Positions 8,671 to 17,013 of a stretch of 64,000 nucleotides of DNA are shown piece after piece. This DNA is from an uncultured Actinomycetes bacterium (GTDB lineage: Bacteria; Actinomycetota; Actinomycetes; Actinomycetales; Bifidobacteriaceae): the NCBI GenBank assembly GCA_900314875.1, contig OMWX01000002.1, positions 248,001 through 312,000 of the forward strand, written 5' to 3'. A model generated the notes under the pieces. The model was not told the origin of the DNA. It saw nothing but the letters and a program-made list of their open reading frames with translations, and made no database searches. Each line of letters opens with the position of its first letter. Position 1 is the stretch's first letter. Position numbers and translations under genes: made by a program.

Positions 8671-8821
8671 CGTTGCGTAAACGCAATCTGAGCACGGCGG
8701 TGCATTTACGTCACCGTTGCGTTTTATGTGTGAACATTTTTGCAAGTAATATTAATGTATGACCGAAAATATTTCGACTAAGCAGTTCATGTCATAGAAA
8801 GTTTCAGAAGGGGAAACGAAT

Positions 8822-9889
8822 ATGTCTCAAGCAGTTAAAAATGTTGTGATCGCAAGCCTTTCGCGCGGGCTTTTGGGCGAGCCTTTCGTTAAATTCGAGC
8901 TTGAAATCGGGTTGCGTCGACTCAAAGAGTTCGGTTTAAACGTCACATTTGCGCCCCACGCGCTTAAAGGGCTGGAATATGTGGAAAAGCATCCCGAAAA
9001 AAGAGCCGAAGACCTGCTTCAAGCCTTGCGAGACCCTGAGATTGACATGATTCTCTGCGCTATCGGCGGCGAGGATTCGTACAGGATGCTGCCTTATCTG
9101 TTTGAAAACGAACAGCTGGCTCAAGCCGTTAAAGAATGCGCTTCGGGCGGAAAAAACAAGATTTTCCTAGGGTTTTCTGATACTACGATTAACCATTTCA
9201 TGCTTCACAAAGTCGGTTTTAAATCGTTCTACGGTCAGGCTTTTTTGCCGGATATTTGCGAACTCGGACCCGATATGCACCCTTATACGAAAAAATATTT
9301 CAAAGAACTTATTTCGACAAGGCGCATAGAAGAGATCAGACCTTCCGACGTCTGGTATAAGGAAAGGGCAAATTTTGCGCCCGAACAGGTCGGCGTGCCT
9401 TTGGAGCCGATGAAAAATCAGGGTTTTCAGCTTTTGCAGGGAGAATCTGAGTTTTCAGGAAAAATATTGGGCGGCTGTTTGGAATCGATGTATGAAATTT
9501 TTGAGGGAGACAAGTTCTCCGACGAACCTGTTTTGTGCGAAAAATATGATTTGTTCCCGTCTGCCGAAGATTGGGAAGGCAGGATTATTCTGTTGGAAAC
9601 AAGTGAAGAAAAACCGTCGCCGCAGCTGTATCGCAAAACGCTGGAAATTTTGAGGGAAAAAGAAGTATTTGAAGCTGTTTCGGGTGTGATTGCGGGCAAA
9701 CCGATGGATGAAACCCATGCGGATGAATACAGCCGGATGCTCGTTAAAACCGTCGGGCGTAAGGATTTGCCGATTGTTTTCAATCTGAACGTTGGTCACG
9801 CCATGCCCAGAGCTGTCGTTCCGTTCGGAGTGAAAGCGCATGTTGTCGCGGATTCTGATATTGAAAAACAGGTTATCCGATTCGAGTAG
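8822..9889 (+). CDS. MccF-like / LD-carboxypeptidase family S66 peptidase
   Basis: 355 residues, full length for family S66. The nucleophile serine is Ser86 in IGGEDSYR, the MccF-type motif. Glu near 258 (LLETSEE) and His326 in VGHAMP complete the Ser-Glu-His triad. Family members cleave LD-peptide bonds of murein tetrapeptides, or, in the MccF branch, the acyl-sulfamoyl/phosphoramide bond of microcin-C-like peptidyl-nucleotides. Sequence features (IGGxDS, the GHAxPR segment) favour the MccF branch, though substrate is not proven. GAAGGGGAAACGAAT precedes the ATG. The Fic gene starts 13 bases after its stop, so the two are very likely co-transcribed. Confidence 0.85.
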   Translation: MSQAVKNVVIASLSRGLLGEPFVKFELEIGLRRLKEFGLNVTFAPHALKGLEYVEKHPEKRAEDLLQALRDPEIDMILCAIGGEDSYRMLPYLFENEQLAQAVKECASGGKNKIFLGFSDTTINHFMLHKVGFKSFYGQAFLPDICELGPDMHPYTKKYFKELISTRRIEEIRPSDVWYKERANFAPEQVGVPLEPMKNQGFQLLQGESEFSGKILGGCLESMYEIFEGDKFSDEPVLCEKYDLFPSAEDWEGRIILLETSEEKPSPQLYRKTLEILREKEVFEAVSGVIAGKPMDETHADEYSRMLVKTVGRKDLPIVFNLNVGHAMPRAVVPFGVKAHVVADSDIEKQVIRFE

Positions 9890-9901
9890 GCGGAATTTGA
9901 T

Positions 9902-10828
9902 ATGACGGAAAACTTAGGAAATGCTCGCGCTGACGGACGCGACGAAATAAGTGTTGCAGATATGAAATCGGCTGACATTGAAAACAATGGCATTGCAGCT
10001 GATGATATTGCGGACGGAGATATTGCGTCCGACCCCTTCGGAGAGTATGTCAGACAGACGGAACCGCAGAGGAAACGGCTTGCATATTCCTGGTATACAG
10101 CCATAGGATTGCAGGCGGCAGACGGGCTGACGGCTTCCGAATATCTTAAAAAAACAGCTCGAAACAATATCGAAGGCAAGATAACGCTTCGAGAAGCCGG
10201 GAAGCTTATTGAAACTTATTACGAGCATAAAACTGCGAAAACAGCCGACAGAACAGCCGAAGCTGATATCGTTTCTGCGCACATTGCGTCGATTCTTTCC
10301 GATAACTCGTTTACTTTTGCCGTTCCGCAGCTTTTGAGAATTCATAAAAGTCTTTTTAACGGAGTGTATTCTCATGCGGGCAAAATTCGAAATTACAATA
10401 TTTCCAAAAAAGAATGGATTCTTAACGGCGAATCGGTTATATACGGGAATGCGGCCGATATTTCCGCAATGCTTGAATATGATTTTCGCGCTGAAAAAGA
10501 GTTTGATTATCCGCAAAATTCTATTGTCGGGATTATTCCCCATCTGGCAGGATTTATTGCTCGGCTGTGGCAGATTCATCCGTTTGAAGAAGGCAATACG
10601 CGCGCTGCGTCCGTTTTCTTTATCAAGTACTTGCGGACGATGGGGTTTAGCGTGACAAACGATATTTTTGCCAGAAACGCATGGTATTTCAGGAATTCGC
10701 TGGTAAGAGCAAACTATAACGATCTATCAAACGGGATTAGGGAAACAACCGAATATTTGGAGCTTTTCTTAAGAAATTTGCTTCTCAATGAAAACAACGA
10801 ACTGAAAAATCGTAATCTGCACATCTGA
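9902..10828 (+). CDS. Fic-domain protein (putative AMP-transferase)
   Basis: 308 residues. The Fic motif is HPFEEGNTR, residues 226-234, with the catalytic His226. Fic enzymes usually move AMP from ATP onto target proteins. The N-terminal ~60 residues are acidic and low in complexity. Then comes a segment containing TARNNIEGKITLREAGKLI, the helix that precedes the Fic core in many members and sits where an inhibitory S/TxxxE(G/N) helix can occur. Here the S/T position is Arg, so autoinhibition by that helix is doubtful. It follows the MccF-like gene in a tight operon. Toxin, signalling or housekeeping role cannot be decided; no separate antitoxin gene is adjacent. Confidence 0.88.
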   Translation: MTENLGNARADGRDEISVADMKSADIENNGIAADDIADGDIASDPFGEYVRQTEPQRKRLAYSWYTAIGLQAADGLTASEYLKKTARNNIEGKITLREAGKLIETYYEHKTAKTADRTAEADIVSAHIASILSDNSFTFAVPQLLRIHKSLFNGVYSHAGKIRNYNISKKEWILNGESVIYGNAADISAMLEYDFRAEKEFDYPQNSIVGIIPHLAGFIARLWQIHPFEEGNTRAASVFFIKYLRTMGFSVTNDIFARNAWYFRNSLVRANYNDLSNGIRETTEYLELFLRNLLLNENNELKNRNLHI

Positions 10829-10904
10829 ATTTGTTTTGATTTTCCTGCTGTATCTGTTTTTTGAAATTAATTTCGTATCCCGGGCTGTTTTCAGGAAAGC
10901 GGCC

Positions 10905-10938
10905 GTATCTTCGGCATTTTTTTTTTTTTTTTTTTTTT
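10905..10938 (+). repeat. Poly-T tract, 22 bases, after a short gccg/cggc stem
   Basis: Twenty-two T at 10917-10938, about 90 bases after the Fic stop. The four-base stem gccg (tatctt) cggc ends one base before the run, so it could act as an intrinsic terminator with an over-long U-tract. Third of the three tracts. Confidence 0.85.
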
Positions 10939-11159
10939 ACGGATTTTTGAAAATGCGCTATTGGTTTCCTGTGCTGCAATACTTTGTCGCACAACAGCAC
11001 ATGCAGCAGAAAAAATAATCAAGCGAACTGTTGAGAACTGTTTCAGGAACTGCCGGGAATAATAAGTCGCCAAAAATCGCTTTAAATGCTGAATAATGTC
11101 TGAAAATCATTGATTGCAAACATAATTTAATGCATTCTTTCACAAAATTTAAATACAGA

Positions 11160-11195
11160 AAAATGAAAAAAGAGGACAGTTTTGAAACTGTCCTC
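11160..11195 (-). terminator. Intrinsic terminator of serA
   Basis: Perfect inverted repeat gaggacagttt / aaactgtcctc at 11172-11195. Read on the minus strand it is followed by a T-rich run (ctcttttttcattttt), fitting transcription from serA. It lies about 160 bases beyond the serA stop. Confidence 0.8.
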
Positions 11196-11356
11196 ATAGA
11201 AAATTTTGCTTGTAAAACCTGAGCAAAGTCTGATTCGGTTTAACCTGATTCAGCTTAGCAAACAGCAGTCAGACGGCAGACAAACAGACGTAAACTGCAG
11301 CTGTGCAAACCCGCAGCTCAAACCCGTAAGCTTTGCAGCTTTCAGCCCGGATTGTT

Positions 11357-12973
11357 TCAGTTCAGCTCAAGCAGAGAAACCTTTAAAATGCCGTCCGCGC
11401 TTTGAAGTTCGTTCATGATTTTTTCCGAAATGGGCTGCTCGACGGCAACGAATGCCTGCGCGTGTCCGTGAGGATTGTGATATTTGCGTCCCCAATGCAG
11501 ATTGGCGATATTGATATTGTGCTTGCCCAAAATTGTCGCGATTCGTCCGATAACGCCCGGCTTATCCTCATTCTTAATTGCGATAACCGTGTCGGAAAGA
11601 GGACAGTTCATCTCATAGCCGAAGAACGAAATAATAACCTGCGTGTCGTGAGCGAAAATCGTGCCTGAAATCTTAAGCTCGCGTCCGTCGTCGGTGAAGA
11701 AAGTGACGCTTATCAGATTGTTGTATCTGTTTATTTCCTCATTTTTGTTTTCCGTTATTTCAATATTGCATTCGTCAATATTTTCGCGCACATTCACATA
11801 GGACACATTTGTGTTTCCCATGCCTTTAAGCAGTCCCATCATAAGGCTTAACGTGACGATATCTGTAGCCTGAGTCGCAAGAGAGCCGCGATAATTAATC
11901 TGAGCAGACTTAATCGGCGTGGCTTCGACCTGGAAATACATTTGACCGATTTTCTCGGCAAGACTGCAGAAAGGCTTGATTTTCTCAATATCTCCGGAAA
12001 CTTTGGGCATGTTGATTGCAGCAACCAGTTCGCCGGACAAAGCCTGAGTGACCAGCTTTGCTATTCCCGAACCGACTTTTTCGGTTGCCTCTTTTGTCGA
12101 AGCGCCCAAGTGAGGAGTGATATAACAGTGCGGAGCGTGAAGCAGAACATTGTCGTAATCCTGCTCTTCGGGAGTTTTATTGTAAGAAGGTTCTTTGTCG
12201 AAAACATCGATTGCGGCTGCTGCCACCTGACCCTCTTCAAGCGCTGCTGCCAAATCCTCTTCGTTGATAAGCCCGCCTCGCGCAGCGTTGACGATTCTGA
12301 CTCCGCGTTTGCATTTGTAAAGCTGTTCGCGCGCAATCATATTGTATGTTTCTTTTGTTTTCGGGGTATGAATCGTAATCAAATCGGCTGTTTCCAACAG
12401 TTCGTCCAAAGTTTCGCAGCGTTTTACGTCCAGCTTTTCGAACTTTTCAAGCGGGATATAAGGATCGTATGCGACTGCGTTCATGCCTACGCCTTTAAGT
12501 TTGCGCGATACGATTGAACCTATTCGTCCCAAGCCGATAATTCCGACGGTTTTGCCTTCAAGTTCGATTCCCACCCAGTTTCCGCGCCTGAAATCTGCGG
12601 TATGTGCGCCTTTGTCTGCCTCGCACAGATTTCTGAAAATCGAAAAAGCATGACCTACCGCAAGTTCGCCGGCAGCCATGTTGTTTGCCGTGGGCGTATT
12701 CATTGCGATAATGCCTCGGTCTGTGCATGCTTTTACGTCAATATTGTCAATTCCGGTGCCTGCGCGTCCGACAACTTTCAGCTTTTGCGCCTTTGAAAGA
12801 AGAGATTCGTTTACTTTTGTTGCCGACCTGACGATAATCGCTTCGAAATCTTTGACATGTTCTTCGATTTCCTCCTGCGAATGCTTCAAATATTCTTCAA
12901 CTTCGAAACCTTTGTCCTGCATATATTTGATTGCATTCTCGGAAATGCTTTCCGTTACGAGAATCCTGTCCAC
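11357..12973 (-). CDS. serA: D-3-phosphoglycerate dehydrogenase, long form with ACT domain
   Basis: First step of serine synthesis: 3-phosphoglycerate + NAD+ to 3-phosphohydroxypyruvate. 538 residues, the long type. Order is the substrate domain, then the Rossmann domain (VGIIGLGRIGSIVSRKLKG), the catalytic Arg/Glu/His region ending in ITPHLGASTKEA, then an intervening (ASB) domain (about 320-450) and a C-terminal ACT domain (AIKNEDKPGVIGRIATILGKHNINIA), the usual site of serine feedback. Start is GTG 12973 after GAAGGAGAAAAC. It may supply serine to the cysK seen at the window's start. Bifidobacterial SerA proteins I know are shorter, so the long form is worth noting. Confidence 0.95.
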   Translation of the reverse strand: MDRILVTESISENAIKYMQDKGFEVEEYLKHSQEEIEEHVKDFEAIIVRSATKVNESLLSKAQKLKVVGRAGTGIDNIDVKACTDRGIIAMNTPTANNMAAGELAVGHAFSIFRNLCEADKGAHTADFRRGNWVGIELEGKTVGIIGLGRIGSIVSRKLKGVGMNAVAYDPYIPLEKFEKLDVKRCETLDELLETADLITIHTPKTKETYNMIAREQLYKCKRGVRIVNAARGGLINEEDLAAALEEGQVAAAAIDVFDKEPSYNKTPEEQDYDNVLLHAPHCYITPHLGASTKEATEKVGSGIAKLVTQALSGELVAAINMPKVSGDIEKIKPFCSLAEKIGQMYFQVEATPIKSAQINYRGSLATQATDIVTLSLMMGLLKGMGNTNVSYVNVRENIDECNIEITENKNEEINRYNNLISVTFFTDDGRELKISGTIFAHDTQVIISFFGYEMNCPLSDTVIAIKNEDKPGVIGRIATILGKHNINIANLHWGRKYHNPHGHAQAFVAVEQPISEKIMNELQSADGILKVSLLELN

Positions 12974-13172
12974 GTTTTCTCCTTCGTAAAATCTGTATCG
13001 GTTGTTCTGTCTTATATCTTAGTTTCTAATCTTACGGCGTACTCTCGCCGTTTTTATCCAATTTCGCGCATGAAATGCAAAATTTCTGCCGGAAAAATAT
13101 AAATAGCGGGCAAACATGACGACAGTTGTTCAAATTTTAGAGATTTTGCGCAAGTTTTCTGAGAAAATTCAA

Positions 13173-13178
13173 TATAAT
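13173..13178 (+). promoter_or_regulatory. Probable -10 box (TATAAT) for the VanX-like gene
   Basis: A consensus TATAAT lies 40 bases before the ATG at 13219 in an AT-rich stretch. No good -35 hexamer stands at 16-18 bases spacing, so the assignment is tentative. Confidence 0.4.
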
Positions 13179-13218
13179 ATCATCATAAAATGAGTCAAAA
13201 CAGCGGGGATCTAATATA

Positions 13219-14019
13219 ATGAAGAAAAGTATTGTGTCGTACAAAACAATCGCGGTGCTTATGTTGTGCAGTTTTGTTATTGCGGGAATTTCCGGTTGCG
13301 GCAAGTCTTCGGATTCTGCAAATTCGCAATCTTCTCCATCGTCTGCGGATTCCTATGCGACTGCGAACGGGGACGGTTACAGGTTTTCTGACGATTCTTC
13401 CGATTTTGTTCTGTTAAGCGAAGCCGTTCCCGATGCGATTCTCGAAATAAGGTATTATTCCACATACAATTTTGTCGGAAGCCGGATTGACGGTTATGAA
13501 GAACCGATTGAGTTTATGACCAAAGAATCGGCAAAAGCTTTGAAAAATGCAAGCGACAAGCTTATTGAAAAAGGATACAGACTGAAAATTTTCGATTCTT
13601 ACCGTCCTCAGAAAGCTGTGGATCATTTTGTCAGATGGGCAGAAGATGAAACAGATGTGAAGATGAAAGAATACTTTTATCCGAATCTTGACAAAAATGT
13701 TCTTTTTCCTCAGGGATATATAGCTGCGCATTCGGGGCACAGCAGAGGCAGCACTGTCGATTTGACTTTGTTTGACATGAAAACAGAAAAAGAAGCCGAC
13801 ATGGGCGGGACATTCGATTATTTCGGTCAGGAAAGTCATCCCGACTACAGGGGAATTACCGACGAACAATATGCTAATCGCATGATTCTGCGCGACGCGA
13901 TGCTTTCTTGCGGATTTAAGCCGATTGAAGAGGAATGGTGGCATTTCACGCTTGAAAATGAGCCGTTTCCCGATACGTATTTCACATTCCCCGTGAACAG
14001 TGATTCATTGAAGAAATGA
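13219..14019 (+). CDS. VanX-type D-alanyl-D-alanine dipeptidase, lipoprotein
   Basis: 266 residues. Signal peptide with lipobox ISGC (lipidated Cys27), then a Ser-rich linker, then an M15D zinc dipeptidase. Zinc ligands and catalytic residues are visible: SGHSRGSTVDLTL (His174, Asp181) and EWWH (Glu239, His242), plus DSYRPQKAV. It should hydrolyse D-Ala-D-Ala or related dipeptides outside the membrane, in wall recycling. No vanA/vanH genes are nearby, so resistance is unlikely. The gene diverges from serA across 245 bases. Confidence 0.9.
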   Translation: MKKSIVSYKTIAVLMLCSFVIAGISGCGKSSDSANSQSSPSSADSYATANGDGYRFSDDSSDFVLLSEAVPDAILEIRYYSTYNFVGSRIDGYEEPIEFMTKESAKALKNASDKLIEKGYRLKIFDSYRPQKAVDHFVRWAEDETDVKMKEYFYPNLDKNVLFPQGYIAAHSGHSRGSTVDLTLFDMKTEKEADMGGTFDYFGQESHPDYRGITDEQYANRMILRDAMLSCGFKPIEEEWWHFTLENEPFPDTYFTFPVNSDSLKK

Positions 14020-14061
14020 CATAGGTTCTCGCGGAATTGAATTTTATAAAAAGAATCTGAA

Positions 14062-14532
14062 ATGGCAGACAGGCTTACGGCTGAGCAGCGCAGGCGGAAT
14101 ATGCAAAATATTCGCAGCAAAGACTCTCAAATAGAGATTTTGCTGCGACGGGAATTGTGGCAGCGCGGAATTCGATACCGAAAAAACGTGAGAGGAATTT
14201 TCGGATGTCCCGATATTGCTTTTAAAGGCATAAAAATCGCGGTTTTCTGCGATTCGGAATTTTGGCACGGTTATGACTGGGAAAACAGGAAAGACCGCAT
14301 TAAAAGCAACAGAGAATATTGGGTTCCGAAGATTGAGCGAAATATGGCGCGAGACGTTCAGGTAACGGAACATTTGGAAGAAGACGGCTGGATCGTCCTG
14401 CGATTTTGGGGCAGACAGATTCAGAAAGAAACTTCCGTCTGCGCGGATATAATAGAGAAATGCGTAAACGAGCGCAAAGCTGCCAAAGCTGCCAAAGCTG
14501 CCAAAGCTGTCAAAGCTGATTGTTTCGGTTAA
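14062..14532 (+). CDS. vsr: Very short patch repair (Vsr) endonuclease
   Basis: Nicks DNA 5' of T in T:G mismatches that arise when 5-methylcytosine deaminates in Dcm-type sites. 156 residues. Characteristic parts are the N-terminal RRRNMQNIRSKDSQIEILLR, then CPDIAFKGIKIAVFCDSEFWHG with the catalytic Asp of the PD motif, then WVPKIERNMARD and GWIVLRFW. The FCDSEFWHG version is the one I associate with Gram-positive Vsr proteins. The C-terminus ends in an Ala-Lys tail built by a repeated gctgccaaa nonamer. No methyltransferase is adjacent; one lies 9 kb upstream and a Dcm-like one 40 kb downstream. Confidence 0.9.
   Translation: MADRLTAEQRRRNMQNIRSKDSQIEILLRRELWQRGIRYRKNVRGIFGCPDIAFKGIKIAVFCDSEFWHGYDWENRKDRIKSNREYWVPKIERNMARDVQVTEHLEEDGWIVLRFWGRQIQKETSVCADIIEKCVNERKAAKAAKAAKAVKADCFG
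14475..14515 (+). repeat. Nonamer repeat gctgccaaa inside the vsr 3' end
   Basis: Four to five copies of a 9-base unit (gctgccaaa, last ones gctgtcaaa) encode the Ala-Ala-Lys tail of Vsr. Whole-codon units keep the frame, so copy-number change would only alter tail length. Confidence 0.75.
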
Positions 14533-14560
14533 ATCGGTTTGATTAAAAGAGAGGAAATAA

Positions 14561-15670
14561 ATGAGAGAGAATAAAGAAAATGAAGACAATCAAGAAAATG
14601 CAGACAGTAAAGAAAACCTTGCGCGAAATGTGACCGCACAAACTGCTGTCGGACAGTCTGATTCCGAACAGCCTGTTTCAGCACAGCCTGATGCAGAACA
14701 GAATGCTTCGAAGCAGACTTCTTTAGGACAGACAACTGCGGAGCAATTGAAGAGTCAGCCGCTGCAACAGCAGTCAAAATCAAAGAAAACATGGCATGAT
14801 TTTTTTCTTATTCCCATTCTGGCCGGTTTTGTGATAATTCTTTTCGGCGAATTGTCTGGACTTATAATCTACGACTTCATGAATGATGTGAGCAAAAAAA
14901 CCGGCAATGCGTACTACGAAATGCTGGGGATGTATCTGTCGACTGCGGGAATTTGGGTGATCTGCCTGTCTTATCTGGTGATTGTCAAATATAACAATCC
15001 CATATTGAAAGCGCTGTGGACGCGTCCGAAAGGCAATAATGTCAAAATGCTTCTGTTCGGTCTGCTTGTCGGCTTTATTATGAACGGGTCTTGCGCGGCT
15101 GCCGCTCTGTTGCATAACGATATTGCGCTTTCTTTTGACAAGTTTGTGCCGTTGGAATTTTTTACGCTGCTTATTGCCGTGTTTATGCAGTCTTCCGCAG
15201 AAGAGCTTTTATGCAGAGGTTTTATGTATCAGAGACTGCGAAAAGGATATAAAAATCCGTGGGTTGCGATTATTCTCAATTCTTTGGTTTTTGCCATGCT
15301 GCACTTGGGCAATGACGGCATGACGGGTCTGTCTCTGACTGAGCTTTTCCTTACGGGTCTGCTTTTCGGCATGACTGTATATTATTTCGACAGTATTTGG
15401 TTTGCTATGGCTGTTCATTGTTCTTGGAATTTCACTCAGAATGTTTTGCTCGGTCTTCCCAACAGCGGAATCGAATCAAAATATTCGGTTTTTAAACTGG
15501 TTGACGGTTCTGCGCATAACAGTTTTGCATATGATGTTTCTTTCGGAGTCGAAGGCACGATTGCGGCTGTTGCGGTTGTCATGCTTGCATGCGCGATTGT
15601 CTGGTTTGCGGGAAGAAAGCGCAAAGAAAGAGATTTGGATGTCTGGGCTGAAAAGCGAATTGAAGCTTGA
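14561..15670 (+). CDS. CPBP-family intramembrane metalloprotease
   Basis: 369 residues. A ~75-residue Gln/Glu/Ser-rich cytoplasmic leader with repeated heptad-like SxxQPxxEQ elements is followed by about eight transmembrane helices. The CPBP (Abi/CAAX protease-like) motifs are EELLCR (Glu214, Glu215, Arg219), His248 in AMLHLGN and His286 in AVHCSWN. Family members cleave prenylated proteins or peptides in the membrane or act in bacteriocin immunity; the substrate here is unknown. Ribosome-binding site GAGAGGAAATAA precedes ATG 14561. It follows vsr by 28 bases on the same strand. Confidence 0.88.
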   Translation: MRENKENEDNQENADSKENLARNVTAQTAVGQSDSEQPVSAQPDAEQNASKQTSLGQTTAEQLKSQPLQQQSKSKKTWHDFFLIPILAGFVIILFGELSGLIIYDFMNDVSKKTGNAYYEMLGMYLSTAGIWVICLSYLVIVKYNNPILKALWTRPKGNNVKMLLFGLLVGFIMNGSCAAAALLHNDIALSFDKFVPLEFFTLLIAVFMQSSAEELLCRGFMYQRLRKGYKNPWVAIILNSLVFAMLHLGNDGMTGLSLTELFLTGLLFGMTVYYFDSIWFAMAVHCSWNFTQNVLLGLPNSGIESKYSVFKLVDGSAHNSFAYDVSFGVEGTIAAVAVVMLACAIVWFAGRKRKERDLDVWAEKRIEA

Positions 15671-15757
15671 TTTGAAGACATGACTCTAAGCGCGACACGC
15701 CGAAGATGTGCAAGTTGAAATTCTGTGGTAATCTTACATCTTGTTGTTCAACAACAT

Positions 15758-15844
15758 GTCCGGGTGGCGGAATGGTAGACGCGTCAGCTTGAGGTGCTGG
15801 TGCCCATTTATACGGGCGTGCGGGTTCAAGTCCCGCTCCGGACA
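15758..15844 (+). tRNA. tRNA-Leu (anticodon GAG)
   Basis: 87 nucleotides. Acceptor stem gtccggg/tccggac (one G-T pair), D-loop with ggaatggtagac, anticodon arm tcagc-ttgaggt-gctgg giving GAG, a long class-II variable arm (gccc/gggc stem), and T arm gcggg-ttcaagt-cccgc. CCA is not encoded. Reads CUC and CUU leucine codons. Confidence 0.95.
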
Positions 15845-15891
15845 CAAATGAAAGACACGGAATAAGATTCGCAAATATGCGAATTATAGTT

Positions 15892-15922
15892 AAACCCCTT
15901 GGAAACAAGGGGTTTTGCTTTA
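15892..15922 (+). terminator. Intrinsic terminator after tRNA-Leu
   Basis: Perfect 10-bp stem aaaccccttg / caaggggttt with a GAAA tetraloop, then a T-rich tail. Lies 48 bases after the tRNA. Confidence 0.9.
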
Positions 15923-15993
15923 TCTGTTCTCTGTAAGATTTGAAGCAAAAAAGCGGTTTTGCATTGAATGATATGTTGAAGGATATGTGAATT

Positions 15994-16962
15994 ATGCGTT
16001 TTGAAAACATTGAAAAACTTAATGATCCGCGCACTGACGCATATGTGAATCTCACTGAAATCCAGCTTAGAAACAGACTTGAACCCGAAAAAGGGATTTT
16101 TATTGCCGAAAGTCCCAAAGTTATAGAACGCGCTTTGAAGACCGGTTTGGAACCTTTGTCTTTTCTCGTCGAAGAGTCTTGGATTGAAGGCATGCGAGAA
16201 ATGTTTTCTCGTGTCGATTCTGAATGGGGAAGCGATATTGCGGTTTATGTCGCGAAAAATGATATTTTAAAAGCTCTGACGGGATACAGGCTTCACAGGG
16301 GAGCTTTGTGCGCGATGAGAAGACCGAAAATGCTTTCTGTCGAACAGGTTTGCAGGAATGCTCGCGTTGTTGCCGTCTTGGAAAATATTGTTGATTTTAC
16401 GAATGTCGGCGCAATTTTTCGTTCGGCTGCGGCTTTAAATGTCGACGCTGTGCTTGCAACTCCGTCATGCGGCGATCCGTTGTACCGCCGTTCGGCGAGA
16501 GTTTCAATGGGAACCGTGTTTCAGGTGCCGTGGACAAGAATCGCGCCTGAAACATTGTTTTGCGCACAGAATGAAGCAGATTGCCGAAAGCCGGATTCGC
16601 GTCAGAAGGAAAAATCTGAAACACAGTCTGATATGCGGTCAAAAGTCAAGAAAAAAACGAAAGTCTGGCCGGAAGAAGGAATCAAACAGCTTAAGAACTT
16701 GGGATTTACAACGGTAAGCATGGCGCTGTCTGATGATTCGATTACTCCCGGCGAGCTTGTCCGGCGCATGAAAAGCGACAAGTCTGCGCCGGAACATATT
16801 GAGAAAGTCGCTCTGATATTCGGAACCGAAGGCGACGGACTGAGCAGAAAAACAATCGCGCAAAGCGACGTAACCGTGAAAATTCCCATGGCGCACGGCG
16901 TGGATTCGCTTAATGTCGCAGCTTCCTCGGCCGTTATTTTCTATACCGTATGCGAGCAGTAA
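15994..16962 (+). CDS. TrmH-family (SpoU) rRNA/tRNA 2'-O-methyltransferase
   Basis: 322 residues, SPOUT fold with trefoil knot. The N-terminal substrate-binding part has the usual GIFIAESPKVIERAL. The three SpoU motifs are NVGAIFRSA, ALIFGTEGDGLS and IPMAHGVDSLNVAAS. An insertion of about 45 charged residues (around 190-235, Lys/Arg-rich) lies within the catalytic domain before motif 2. The RNA target cannot be read from sequence. ATG 15994 has GAAGGATATG upstream. The next gene, 51 bases on, is another SPOUT methyltransferase. Confidence 0.88.
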   Translation: MRFENIEKLNDPRTDAYVNLTEIQLRNRLEPEKGIFIAESPKVIERALKTGLEPLSFLVEESWIEGMREMFSRVDSEWGSDIAVYVAKNDILKALTGYRLHRGALCAMRRPKMLSVEQVCRNARVVAVLENIVDFTNVGAIFRSAAALNVDAVLATPSCGDPLYRRSARVSMGTVFQVPWTRIAPETLFCAQNEADCRKPDSRQKEKSETQSDMRSKVKKKTKVWPEEGIKQLKNLGFTTVSMALSDDSITPGELVRRMKSDKSAPEHIEKVALIFGTEGDGLSRKTIAQSDVTVKIPMAHGVDSLNVAASSAVIFYTVCEQ

Positions 16963-17013
16963 AAGCGGACGAAAAATGACAGACCGGCACCGGCATTTGA
17001 TAATCTCGTTTAT

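Larger units (their letters stand above)
8341..8821. other. 481-base intergenic region with terminator, poly-T, GTT microsatellite and degenerate repeats
   Basis: Contains the terminator at 8374-8427, a 20-base poly-T, a (GTT)5 array and degenerate 13-16 base repeats. Open frames on the minus strand here give Lys, Gln and Pro-rich low-complexity translations created by the repeats, and I do not regard them as genes. The promoter of the peptidase gene should lie in 8700-8800, but no clear hexamers were found. Confidence 0.65.
10829..11356. other. 528-base gene-free region between convergent Fic and serA genes
   Basis: Holds a 22-base poly-T near the Fic end and a terminator hairpin for serA at 11172-11195. 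The remainder (10940-11160 and 11200-11356) shows no gene, repeat or RNA I can support. Confidence 0.65.

Noticed and set aside
8358..8745. Minus-strand frames with Lys, Gln and Pro-rich translations between the small membrane protein and the MccF-like gene
   Set aside because: Created by the poly-T, the GTT array and degenerate repeats. Three overlapping frames are equally open and none has similarity to anything I know.
8822..10828. Classical Fic toxin-antitoxin pair
   Set aside because: The upstream partner is a full-size S66 peptidase, not a small antitoxin, and no short gene precedes or follows the Fic gene.
13219..14019. Vancomycin-resistance gene vanX
   Set aside because: No vanA/vanH or regulator genes nearby, and the protein is a lipoprotein facing outward, whereas resistance VanX acts in the cytoplasm.
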